This document shows positions 8,664-16,373 of a stretch of DNA of 64,000 bases, piece by piece. This DNA comes from Pseudomonas abyssi (lineage in GTDB: Bacteria; Pseudomonadota; Gammaproteobacteria; Pseudomonadales; Pseudomonadaceae). The notes under the pieces were generated by a model. It was not told the origin of the DNA. It made no database searches and saw only the letters and a list, made by a program, of their open reading frames with translations. Positions within the stretch are counted from its first letter, which is position 1; every line of letters begins with the position of its first letter. Location of the stretch: the NCBI RefSeq assembly GCF_002307495.1, contig NZ_NTMR01000028.1, positions 1 to 64,000 on the forward strand, in the 5' to 3' direction. The translations under genes were made by a program, and so were the position numbers.

Positions 8664-9938
8664 TCAATCCCACAAAACATGTAGCTCGTGGGGCCCACGC
8701 AACTGCGCCCCAGTAATTTTCGGAGCAGGCTTTGAGGGGTCGAGGCGAAGATTAGGCATAAGATCCAGGATCGCATTCAGGGCGCAATTGATCTCGGTTT
8801 TAGCAACAAATTGACCAATGCACATATGCGGGCCGAAACCAAACCCAAAGGAGGGACGAGGCTTGCGATCAATATCGAATTTGTCGGCGTTGACGAACGC
8901 CTCCTCATCCCGATTAGCCGAACTGACAATGCAAGAAACCATTGCACCCTTGGGAATCTGAACACCTCTTATCTCGGTAGCGTTAGCAGCCTGTCGAACT
9001 TTGAACGTAGCCACTGGCTCGTATCGTATAGATTCGTCGATGGCTTTGTTAACCAGACCACGATCAGCGCGAACACGTTCAAGTACGTCCGGATTTTCCA
9101 ACAATTGAACCATCAAGGTGCCGAAAGTACGCGTAGTTGTTTCACCCGCCGCCGGGAGCAGGGAGCGTACAAAGGTGGTTACCTCATGATCGTCCAAGGA
9201 CCTGCCCTCGTACTCAGCTCGAATCAAACGACTAATGAGATCGTCACCCTCTGCACCTTCTGCTCTGCGCTGTACTACAACTTCTTTGATAGCATCGTAC
9301 AGCGCCACCACAGCCTCCATCGCAGCTTTCTTAGCGGCTTCTGCCTTGGCGGGATCCACTTGCGGCCCAGCCAGAATCGCCAAGGCCCATGCGGCATACT
9401 GCTTTATCTTCTCGGGCTTGTCTTCCGGGAAACCAATCAATGAGTAAATGACCCGAATGGGGAAATACAGCGCAAAATCCATCAAATCAGCGCTTTTGTT
9501 CGGCAGCATCGGCTTGATGAACTCTTCGCGTATTACCCTATCGATACGCTGCTCTTTCCAGCGGTTTACAGTTTCAGGCAGAAAGACCGGCTGTAGCAGG
9601 TTGCGCATGCTCTTGTGCAGATCACCATCCATAGCTGTGAGAATAAGACCGTCAAAAAAGGCACCGAGCCCTTCAGCAATGAAGCCGCTGGTAAATTGCT
9701 CGCTATCACGCATAACTCTCATCACGTCATCGTATTTAAACAACGTGTAACAAGGGCGGTTAGGGTCGACACCAGCGATGGAGGGCACGCCCAACTGCTC
9801 CATGAAGTTGGCTTCCAGCACAGGGGTTTCCGCACGCATCTTCGCGTAGGTTGCATGCAGATCGATGTCAGAGCCCTGATAGTTACTGGCGACATCGGCA
9901 AATACTTTTTCAAGGTCACTCTTGACCGCTTCGGACAT
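8664..9938 (-). CDS. Cytochrome P450 (first paralogue)
   Basis: 424-residue soluble bacterial P450 monooxygenase. Oxygen-activation helix motif AAGETTTR, ExxR in DESIRYEP, and the haem-binding loop FGFGFGPHMCIGQ with Cys373 as thiolate ligand. It is strikingly similar along its whole length to the P450 at 38798-40075 (shared GFIAEGLGAFFDGLI, DDLISR, FVRSLLPAAGETTTRTF, EPVATFKVRQA), so the two are paralogues. It would need a ferredoxin and reductase; candidates are the products at 30707, 34294 and 34630. In known abietane pathways CYP226-type P450s oxidise the B ring; membership of that family is my inference. It has its own terminator. Confidence 0.92.
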   Translation of the reverse strand: MSEAVKSDLEKVFADVASNYQGSDIDLHATYAKMRAETPVLEANFMEQLGVPSIAGVDPNRPCYTLFKYDDVMRVMRDSEQFTSGFIAEGLGAFFDGLILTAMDGDLHKSMRNLLQPVFLPETVNRWKEQRIDRVIREEFIKPMLPNKSADLMDFALYFPIRVIYSLIGFPEDKPEKIKQYAAWALAILAGPQVDPAKAEAAKKAAMEAVVALYDAIKEVVVQRRAEGAEGDDLISRLIRAEYEGRSLDDHEVTTFVRSLLPAAGETTTRTFGTLMVQLLENPDVLERVRADRGLVNKAIDESIRYEPVATFKVRQAANATEIRGVQIPKGAMVSCIVSSANRDEEAFVNADKFDIDRKPRPSFGFGFGPHMCIGQFVAKTEINCALNAILDLMPNLRLDPSKPAPKITGAQLRGPHELHVLWD

Positions 9939-10072
9939 ATCGCTTACCTCTTGATTGTTGTTTGTGGCGGCGGACTGAAAATGTATTGTGCCCGCTGTCT
10001 TCTTTAGAAGATTATGACACCCAAATTAGTTTTTGAACTGTTTTACACATTTTGATCAATAAAACAACCAGC

Positions 10073-10612
10073 TCAAAGCAATGCCCGAATTGCCTCTTGA
10101 ATGCGAGTATCGGTGATGTCCATATCCGGCGCGAAGCGACCAACCACCTCCCCCTCTCTACTGATCAAAAATTTCTCGAAGTTCCACAACACTTCAGGCT
10201 CCAGGTTCACGGCAATACCATAATCCTGCAGGCGCTGCCGCATGCTTCCCTCACCCACAGTAGATGGCTTGGCTCTGACTAACGCGGTGTACAATGGGTG
10301 CTGGTGGGGCCCGCTAACCGCAATTTTGGAAAACAGTGGAAAAGTAACCTCGTATTCGGTCTTACAGAAATCAGCGATCTGCTGATCAGTACCCGGCTCC
10401 TGCTCCCTGAAGTCATTAGCAGGGAACCCCAGCACTACCAAGCCTTCCTCGGCGTGATGCCGATAAAATCTCTCAAGGCTGCTGTACTGGGGAGTCAGTC
10501 CGCACTTGGATGCAACGTTAACAATGAGAATGACCTTGCCCGCATAGTCTTTGAGCGATACTTCTTTCCCATCAATCGTAATGAGGGGGATATCTTGCAG
10601 CTGTTCGTTCAT
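10073..10612 (-). CDS. Glutathione peroxidase family (thiol peroxidase)
   Basis: 179 residues. Peroxidatic Cys37 in VASKCGLTPQYSSLE (Cys, not selenocysteine), then FPANDFREQEPG, where most homologues have FPCNQF. A second Cys82 in FCKTEYEVTFPLF is placed as the resolving Cys of thioredoxin-dependent members, and WNFEKFL is the conserved tetrad Trp-Asn. It probably reduces lipid or organic hydroperoxides with thioredoxin. The start is supported by GAGG 7 nt upstream of ATG. The AhpD-like gene ends 9 bp upstream, so antioxidant and thiolase genes share a transcript. Confidence 0.9.
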   Translation of the reverse strand: MNEQLQDIPLITIDGKEVSLKDYAGKVILIVNVASKCGLTPQYSSLERFYRHHAEEGLVVLGFPANDFREQEPGTDQQIADFCKTEYEVTFPLFSKIAVSGPHQHPLYTALVRAKPSTVGEGSMRQRLQDYGIAVNLEPEVLWNFEKFLISREGEVVGRFAPDMDITDTRIQEAIRALL

Positions 10613-10621
10613 ATGATTACC

Positions 10622-11125
10622 TCAGTAGGCTTGCTGCACGAACGTCATACGACCGCCTGCCAGCATCAAGGCGCAGTACATATTCAGCTCGGTGAGCTGC
10701 TCTAAAGAAAAGTGCTGGCGTAGCGCTGCAAAATGACCTTCATCAATCGCCGTATAGTCAGAGGCAAACAACTGCGCAAACCTTATTGCAACCTGCTCGC
10801 CGGCAGAAAATCGATCATCATCGGCGCTCAAACAAGCCACCTCTTCTTCACTTACCTGGTCGCTCTTGCGAGCAACCTGGCACGCCCGGCAATTGGTAAT
10901 CCCGGCAATTTTAAGCCGCACCAACTCCCGCAATCGTTCGGGGAGACTGCTGTCACTGTGGAATAGATCAAGCAAAGCCAGCCAGCCTTGCGCGTGAGAG
11001 GGGCTATTCGCCCATACTTGAATCGGCACAGTGGAACTCAGAACACCAGAACTCACGCCCTTCTGCAGCAAATCAGCCAATGAAGCCGGCAGCTGTTCCA
11101 GAGGTAGCGGCTGGATCCGGGACAT
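10622..11125 (-). CDS. AhpD-like / carboxymuconolactone decarboxylase family protein
   Basis: 167 residues from the ATG at 11125; a GTG at 11134 is also in frame. The ATG overlaps the thiolase stop as ATGA, and coupled translation makes it the better start. The all-helical CMD/AhpD fold is indicated by the sequence around NCRACQVARKSD, with a CxxC redox pair (CRAC) as in alkylhydroperoxidase D. It could be a peroxidase or disulfide reductase; a carboxymuconolactone decarboxylase activity is unlikely given the CxxC. It is followed after 9 bp by the glutathione peroxidase gene. Confidence 0.8.
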   Translation of the reverse strand: MSRIQPLPLEQLPASLADLLQKGVSSGVLSSTVPIQVWANSPSHAQGWLALLDLFHSDSSLPERLRELVRLKIAGITNCRACQVARKSDQVSEEEVACLSADDDRFSAGEQVAIRFAQLFASDYTAIDEGHFAALRQHFSLEQLTELNMYCALMLAGGRMTFVQQAY

Positions 11126-12306
11126 CAATCGCACCGCTCCAGCAATGTCGCCGTACCTAGACCGCCAGCACAGCAGATTGCTTGCAAACCGAATCTGGCA
11201 CCACGTCGCTCTAGCTCGTGCAGCATCGATGTCATTATCCGGGCGCCGCTAGCGCCTAGCGGGTGCCCCAACGCGATAGCCCCACCGTTCACATTCAACC
11301 TGTCAGGCGCGGCACCTATTTCCTGAAGCCACGCCAGCGGCACAGAGGCGAAAGCCTCATTAACTTCAAATAGGTCAATATCACTGAGCGTCAGACCTGT
11401 TTTTGTCAGCAGTGATTGGGTCGCAGCAATGGGTCCGGTCAGCATCAGTGTCGGATCAGCGCCGACGGTAACGATGGAACGAATTTTAGCCCTGGGCTTC
11501 AGCCCCAAGGATTTAGCGGTACTTGCCTTCATCAGCATCAAGGCCGCAGCACCATCCGATATCTGTGAAGAATTACCGGCTGTGATTCGACCATTCTCAG
11601 GGCGAAAACTCGTCTTCAGCGTCGCAAGCTTTTCGGCCGAGGTGTCGCGACGGATGGTTTCGTCGTAACCGAACACGCCCCTGTCCCCGTCAAAGTCTTT
11701 TTCGCAATAATCTGCAATCGGTACAGGGACAATCTCCCGCTCGAAGTACCCCGCGTCCGCCGCCGCAGCCGCACGACTGTGGCTCTGTAACGCAAAAGCG
11801 TCCAGCTCTTCGCGCGTCAGCGCCCATTTGTCTACCATGCGCTCAGAAGCCTCACCTTGCGATGTAAGCTCATAGCGCTCCAAGGCTTGCCAGCCAAAGG
11901 CTTCGCCGTGCAGGTCACGGTTGCTGCCCATCGGCACTCGGCTCATGTTTTCAGCCCCGCCGGCAACCATGATCTGCGCAGCTCCGGATGCAATGGCGCC
12001 CACAGCCACGTGAACTGCCGCCTCACCAGAACCGCATTTGCGATCAATAGTCATGCCCGGCACGGATGACGGCCACCCTGCGCTCAATAATGCCGTTCGC
12101 GCGATGTTTGCTGACTGCTCACCAATTTGCGTCACACAGCCAAATACCACATCGCTCACCTGGTCCGCCGAAATACCAGTTCGATCGAGCAAAGCGTTGA
12201 GTACTAATGCCCCCATATGATCAGCACGCACGCCCGCGAGCGAGCCGCGAAAGCGACCCACCGGCGTGCGCACAGCTTCGACAATGACGATATCGTTGTC
12301 ATTCAT
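11125..12306 (-). CDS. Acetyl-CoA acetyltransferase (thiolase)
   Basis: 393 residues, full-length degradative thiolase that cleaves a 3-oxoacyl-CoA with CoA. Active-site residues: nucleophile Cys91 in RKCGSGEAA, His348 in ALGHPLGASG and the proton-shuttling Cys in CCAGGLGTA near the C-terminus. The start overlaps the stop of the 3-hydroxyacyl-CoA dehydrogenase gene (ATGA), and its own stop overlaps the start of the AhpD-like gene. With the dehydrogenase it forms the last two steps of a beta-oxidation round. The true acyl substrate is likely a ring-derived CoA ester rather than a simple fatty acid (inference from context). Confidence 0.93.
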   Translation of the reverse strand: MNDNDIVIVEAVRTPVGRFRGSLAGVRADHMGALVLNALLDRTGISADQVSDVVFGCVTQIGEQSANIARTALLSAGWPSSVPGMTIDRKCGSGEAAVHVAVGAIASGAAQIMVAGGAENMSRVPMGSNRDLHGEAFGWQALERYELTSQGEASERMVDKWALTREELDAFALQSHSRAAAAADAGYFEREIVPVPIADYCEKDFDGDRGVFGYDETIRRDTSAEKLATLKTSFRPENGRITAGNSSQISDGAAALMLMKASTAKSLGLKPRAKIRSIVTVGADPTLMLTGPIAATQSLLTKTGLTLSDIDLFEVNEAFASVPLAWLQEIGAAPDRLNVNGGAIALGHPLGASGARIMTSMLHELERRGARFGLQAICCAGGLGTATLLERCD

Positions 12307-13208
12307 CAGAAGCCCGCCTTCAAGCCCGAACCGGCGACGGGCTTACCATCCTCATATCGGTAGACTCCATGACCTGTCTTCCTGCCCAAACGGCCAGCGG
12401 CTACCATTTTGATGATGAGTGGGCACGGCCGAAACTTCTCACCAAGGGTCGAGTGCAGGTAGCGCAGGACCGACAGGCGCGTGTCCCAACCTGTCAGATC
12501 GCCAAGTTCAAGCGGTCCCATAGGGTGATTGAAGCCCATCCGCAATGCGGTATCGATATCCTCGGCGCTGGCAGTGCCCTCCTGCAGCATGTACATGGCT
12601 TCGTTGCCAAGCAGAGCAGACATCCGGCTTGTGGTAAGGCCAGGAGACTCATTGACCACAATCGCGGTTTTATTGATAGCTGCACATAGATCGCGCGCCC
12701 TGGCGACGGTCTCATCACTGGTGGCCAGCCCCCGCACCAGCTCGACCAACTTCATCTTGTGAACAGGGTTGAAAAAGTGCATTCCGATAAAACGTTCTGG
12801 ACAAGGAACCACTGCTGCAATCTCTGTCACACTCAATGCTGAAGTGTTACTAGCAATGATGGCATCGTCCGGCATCATTGCCGCTGCTTCAGTCACTACT
12901 GCTTTCTTAATCGCGAGCTGCTCTGAAACAGTCTCGATCAGCAGTGCTGCGCCCGCTGCAGCTTGGCGTAAATCACCGTTTGTGCTCAAGCGGGCCATTG
13001 ACTGCTGCGCAACCAGCTCTTCCACCTTCCCCAGACGGACACCATCACCAAGGATTTTCTCGATACCGGCGTAAGCGCGTTTCAACGAGTCTGAGTTCGT
13101 ATCAACCAGGACCGTTTCAAACCCGGAACTAGCAAATGCGTGGGCAATTCCGGTTCCCATCAGTCCGGCACCCACCACTACCACTTTGCCTTTGTTTTCA
13201 GCATTCAT
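12306..13208 (-). CDS. 3-hydroxyacyl-CoA dehydrogenase
   Basis: 300 residues, the length of the single-function enzyme (PaaH/Hbd type). N-terminal NAD-binding loop VVVGAGLMGTGIAHAFA, then the catalytic His in GMHFFNPVHKMKLVE, and the C-terminal helical domain with NHPMGPLELGDLTG. Oxidises (3S)-hydroxyacyl-CoA to 3-oxoacyl-CoA with NAD. Stop codon overlaps the thiolase start (ATGA), and the FAH gene ends 14 bp upstream, so it is in the middle of a tight operon from 15150 to 10073. Confidence 0.93.
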   Translation of the reverse strand: MNAENKGKVVVVGAGLMGTGIAHAFASSGFETVLVDTNSDSLKRAYAGIEKILGDGVRLGKVEELVAQQSMARLSTNGDLRQAAAGAALLIETVSEQLAIKKAVVTEAAAMMPDDAIIASNTSALSVTEIAAVVPCPERFIGMHFFNPVHKMKLVELVRGLATSDETVARARDLCAAINKTAIVVNESPGLTTSRMSALLGNEAMYMLQEGTASAEDIDTALRMGFNHPMGPLELGDLTGWDTRLSVLRYLHSTLGEKFRPCPLIIKMVAAGRLGRKTGHGVYRYEDGKPVAGSGLKAGF

Positions 13209-13222
13209 TGCGAAAGCCCCTT

Positions 13223-14074
13223 TCAGCTGTATTTTTCACTTACGACGTTACGTAACGTACCGATACCTTCGACCGTCGCTTCAACGACGTCGCCTGACTT
13301 CAGAAACTTGCCGGTGCCCATACCTACCCCGGCCGGAGATCCGGTAAAGAGAATATCTCCGCAGGCAAAACTGGATCTGGCCGCCACAAACGCCACCAAC
13401 TCACCGACATCCCAAGTCATGTCTGAAGTATGTCCGTCCTGGCGCAACTCCCCATTGACCGACAAGGTCAGACGCAAACGTGGAGAACCCGCTGGAAACT
13501 CGTCACGGGTTACTATCCAAGGCCCAACCCCGGTCGTACGGTCCTGACTCTTGGCAGCAAAAAGATCCATCCCGATACCCTTGGGACCGCTGCGCTGCAG
13601 GTCCCGGGCGCTGACATCATTGCCAACCGTATAACCCAGAACACTTGCCAACGGGTCCTGCGGATCTACCTCGTTTCGACCAATTACAGCCACAAGCTCA
13701 ACCTCGTGGTCGAGCTCATCAGTCAGCGGAGGAAAGCGGATTGAATCGTTTGCGCCGATAAGCGCCCCGTACGCCTTGAGAAACGCCACGGGTTGCGAGG
13801 GCGCTTCCAGGCCAAAGTCCTCCTTCAGATGCTTGGTGTAGTTGGCACCAGCCACCACCACGCGATTTACCGGATCGATTGGTGGCAGCAGTACGACATC
13901 CGCCAAGGGCACGGGGCGGTGTGCCAGTTTCAATGCACTGATACCCTCCCCTGCGGTAACCCTGGGAGCCCAATCAGTGAACAGCCCCAAGATCGGACTT
14001 ACCTCGCCATGCTCGAGATCAACCACCCCCCAGAAAGGTGCTCCCCCATGGCGAGCGCAGCGCGCCAGCCTCAT
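13223..14074 (-). CDS. Fumarylacetoacetate hydrolase (FAH) family protein, copy 1
   Basis: 283 residues from the ATG at 14074, which overlaps the amidohydrolase stop (TAATG) and has AAAGGTGGG upstream; the frame is open further but that part lies within the upstream gene. FAH-fold marks: VVVAGANYTKHLKEDFG, the metal-binding DHEVELVAVIGR, then LGYTVGNDVSARDLQ. Members hydrolyse C-C bonds, isomerise or decarboxylate 2-oxo/enol acids made by ring cleavage. It is one of three FAH paralogues in the window (also 22013 and 28010). Substrate unknown. Confidence 0.88.
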   Translation of the reverse strand: MRLARCARHGGAPFWGVVDLEHGEVSPILGLFTDWAPRVTAGEGISALKLAHRPVPLADVVLLPPIDPVNRVVVAGANYTKHLKEDFGLEAPSQPVAFLKAYGALIGANDSIRFPPLTDELDHEVELVAVIGRNEVDPQDPLASVLGYTVGNDVSARDLQRSGPKGIGMDLFAAKSQDRTTGVGPWIVTRDEFPAGSPRLRLTLSVNGELRQDGHTSDMTWDVGELVAFVAARSSFACGDILFTGSPAGVGMGTGKFLKSGDVVEATVEGIGTLRNVVSEKYS

Positions 14075-15150
14075 TACGCACCCACCTTTCCGATCTTGGC
14101 GGGATCGAGATGCAGCAACTCGCAGGCATTCTTCCACCGGATACGATCCATATCCTCTTGCGACAGCTTCAAGTCGCTCGTCAGGTCGTGACGCACAGCG
14201 TCGCTACCACCGAAATTGGAGCCATAGAGAACGCGATCAGCACCGATAACCTCAACCATTGCCTGGCGCATTGGCACTTCATGGAGCTCCACATCAAAGT
14301 AGAAATTGCGTAGATAAGAGAGGAAGGGCTTTTTATTGTGATAGGTATCCAGATTGGGATTGGTTTGTGCCATGCGACCCAATTGGTACGGAACAAAGCC
14401 ACCGCCGTGGGTGATGTAAACCTTCAGGTTGGGGAAGCGATCAAACACGCCACCGTTGATCATGTACCAGAAGCACTTGGACTCGTCATAATTCATACCG
14501 AGAATGGCTGTGGTCTCATAGCGATCTGTATTTGCGTCTTTGCCCCAAGTCACAGATTGATTGTAACCGTGCACAAACATGGGCAAATCGAGGTCGCACA
14601 ATGCTTCCCACACCGGATCCATCTCAGGAGAGTCAAACTCCAGTCCGCCAAAATTAGACCCCCCAGCGACCAACCCCTTCGCCCCCAGCTCCGTACACGC
14701 TCGGCGAATTTCCTTTGCGGCCTCAACCGGTACATTCAGAGGCGCATGCGCCCAGAACATCAAGCGATCAGGCGCACCAGAGCAGTATTTGGCCAAGGAA
14801 TCATTCACCTTTTGGGCGAAAGGCACACAAAACTCGGGCTCAGCCCAGTACATGTAACAGTGGCTGGGAACAGACAGAACCTGGGCATTCTGACCAGCGG
14901 CATCCATGCCAGCTAAGCGATGCTTCGGATCAGCCCACTTGGCCATGTACTCAGCCACCTGAAGCGTCTCGCCACGTGCATGAGCCTCGCGCAAGGCAGC
15001 CTTACGCTCAGGAGCGCCGAGCGACAAAATCCATTCGCCAACGCGCAGCTTGATGTCGCCATCAGGCTGTAATTCAAACGCTGGACCCCAGTGAGGGTGC
15101 TGGTCGTAATACTCAGGATGGGGAGCGTGCGCGTGAAGATCAATCAGCAT
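14074..15150 (-). CDS. Amidohydrolase family (ACMSD-like) protein, copy 2
   Basis: 358 residues, an amidohydrolase-2 protein. The N-terminal metal motif is the classical HxH (LIDLHAHAPHPEY). It is followed by His in MFVHGYNQS, His in YITHGGGFVPY, and Asp in YGSNFGGSDAVR. This set fits a metal-dependent decarboxylase or hydrolase of the ACMSD/OCD type. It is the first gene of the minus-strand operon that runs through FAH, HAD, thiolase, AhpD-like and peroxidase. Two dyad-symmetric elements in the 340 bp upstream (15190-15209 and 15366-15383) may control it. Confidence 0.82.
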   Translation of the reverse strand: MLIDLHAHAPHPEYYDQHPHWGPAFELQPDGDIKLRVGEWILSLGAPERKAALREAHARGETLQVAEYMAKWADPKHRLAGMDAAGQNAQVLSVPSHCYMYWAEPEFCVPFAQKVNDSLAKYCSGAPDRLMFWAHAPLNVPVEAAKEIRRACTELGAKGLVAGGSNFGGLEFDSPEMDPVWEALCDLDLPMFVHGYNQSVTWGKDANTDRYETTAILGMNYDESKCFWYMINGGVFDRFPNLKVYITHGGGFVPYQLGRMAQTNPNLDTYHNKKPFLSYLRNFYFDVELHEVPMRQAMVEVIGADRVLYGSNFGGSDAVRHDLTSDLKLSQEDMDRIRWKNACELLHLDPAKIGKVGA

Positions 15151-15189
15151 GTTTTGGACCTCGATTTTGTTTTAGTTAGCTGAGCCATT

Positions 15190-15209
15190 AAATTCTCAAT
15201 ACAGAATTT
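15190..15209. promoter_or_regulatory. Inverted repeat AAATTCT-N6-AGAATTT (possible operator)
   Basis: Perfect 7-bp arms (15190-15196 and 15203-15209) spaced by CAATAC, 40-59 bp upstream of the amidohydrolase start, where a repressor could block transcription. The AGAATT half-site also occurs in the TGTAGAATT element beside the divergent tetR gene, so the TetR protein is a candidate binder. Confidence 0.45.
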
Positions 15210-15365
15210 GCTCATAAGCTAAAGCATAATACAAAATGATCACATACTGCAAAACTGTTCAAATTATTTTTTACCAGGCACAGCTATTCGTACGCCGGCT
15301 CCGGGCGTGCCAAAATACGTCAGCTAGGGTGAGCGGTTGTGGCAGAAAAAGCTGTCGAGGGCTGA

Positions 15366-15383
15366 GTGTTAACTAGTTAACAC
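15366..15383. promoter_or_regulatory. Perfect 18-bp palindrome
   Basis: GTGTTAACTAGTTAACAC is fully self-complementary. It lies 107 bp past the tetR stop and about 215 bp upstream of the amidohydrolase operon start. Length and symmetry fit an operator for a dimeric regulator; which one is unknown. It is not followed by a T-run, so it is unlikely to be a terminator. Confidence 0.5.
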
Positions 15384-15490
15384 GCGAAGAGAAGTCGATG
15401 AAGAAGGCGCGCAGCGCTCATAAACGAACCGCAGGCGGATGCGCAGGGCCACTGCCTGCTGGCCCATGCACAACGCGAAGAAGCTCGGGC

Positions 15491-16192
15491 TTAACGTCGG
15501 GTTCTTGAGGTCGATCCCATGGTTAAAGAAGCCACCAGGCGTCGCACACGCGCTGGCAACAACCTGCGCCCGGAGGTTTCCGGAACCAGGATTTCACTTA
15601 GAACGTACCTGATAATCATCTCGCAGATCAGTTCTCGATCCAGCTTCACACCCAGCTTCGCATCCCAGTCATCAAACACCACGTCCAAGGTGTCCTGAAA
15701 CCGCAATATGGAGTCATGAAAAATACGCCGAAAGAAGCCCAGTGCGTATTCGGGCGCAACGCGCAGCAGACGCTGAGCACGACTCTCCTCAAGATAGTCG
15801 TCGATAAAAGCGATCAGCGCATTCAAACGTGCCTCTGGATCCTCCACTACGCTTATGGTGCTAACCAGAACCTGATGGAAACTATCTCGCTTGTGCCTTG
15901 AAAAAGTATCCAGAAGATCTTCTTGGGATGAAAAATAGCGATAGAAGGTTCCGCGCGAAACGCCCGCAATTTTGCATACGTCCAAAATGGAAATACGGTC
16001 AGCACCCGAGCTCAAAACCACTTCTTCGGTAGCCTGAAGTATTTCGTTGATGGTTTCTTCAGAGCGTCGATTAGGTTTAACCGCCCGAGCCTTCGAGCCG
16101 GCTGGTGCGTTGCGGCCCCCCATAGCGGCCTTACCTTTCACGGCGCTCACCTTAGCCTCTACAGGCTTACCTCCCTCAAACTCTTCCAACAT
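15491..16192 (-). CDS. TetR/AcrR-family transcriptional regulator
   Basis: 233 residues from the ATG at 16192 (GGGAG 8 nt upstream; a GTG one codon earlier is also possible). The helix-turn-helix is about residues 60-95: ILDVCKIAGVSRGTFYRYFSSQEDLL, typical TetR. A basic, low-complexity N-terminus of some 45 residues precedes it. The C-terminal ligand domain is not diagnostic. It is divergent from the acyl-CoA ligase gene, with a near-palindrome (16300-16318) in the 181-bp gap. This suggests it represses the ligase and itself, with a CoA thioester or the free acid as inducer (inference). Confidence 0.9.
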   Translation of the reverse strand: MLEEFEGGKPVEAKVSAVKGKAAMGGRNAPAGSKARAVKPNRRSEETINEILQATEEVVLSSGADRISILDVCKIAGVSRGTFYRYFSSQEDLLDTFSRHKRDSFHQVLVSTISVVEDPEARLNALIAFIDDYLEESRAQRLLRVAPEYALGFFRRIFHDSILRFQDTLDVVFDDWDAKLGVKLDRELICEMIIRYVLSEILVPETSGRRLLPARVRRLVASLTMGSTSRTRR

Positions 16193-16299
16193 CACTCAAG
16201 CTCCCTTTAAAGCATTCATTGGAGCAATACTACCACGAAATATGGTCATATTAAGCACTTTCTGTTCAACTCTCAGTAGAGACAGGTCAAAAAATACAA

Positions 16300-16318
16300 T
16301 GTAGAATTCAATTCTCTA
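16300..16318. promoter_or_regulatory. Near-palindromic element TGTAGAATTCAATTCTCTA
   Basis: The core TAGAATT-C-AATTCT is symmetric, and the next step is nearly so. It lies in the divergent tetR/ligase promoter region, 56 bp before the ligase start. The left half TGTAGAATT recurs at 42028 and, on the minus strand, at 56688, each in front of an envelope-protein gene. It is the best candidate for the TetR operator. Confidence 0.55.
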
Positions 16319-16373
16319 TCAAAAATAATAGCGTCAGGCTCGCGCGTTGAGCCGTACTGAAAGGAGATGAGTC

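Larger units (their letters stand above)
15151..15490. other. 340-bp intergenic region between operons
   Basis: No convincing gene. The first 130 bp are AT-rich and probably hold the promoter for the amidohydrolase operon. They include an inverted repeat (15190-15209) and a sequence near 15240-15265 whose complement resembles bases 10030-10060 upstream of the P450 gene at 8664. The rest is GC-richer, carries a perfect 18-bp palindrome (15366-15383), and has short open frames on both strands without a ribosome site or recognisable product. Confidence 0.6.

Noticed and set aside
10028..10052. Possible seventh copy of the 23-bp box upstream of the P450 at 8664
   Set aside because: Bases line up only in part (CAAA for AACA, TGTTTT for TGTwCA). 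It is too weak to count, though it may be a diverged site.
15398..15508. A small plus-strand frame (about 36 codons) beginning MKKARSAHKR
   Set aside because: It has no ribosome site and no similarity I know, and its end runs into the tetR gene.
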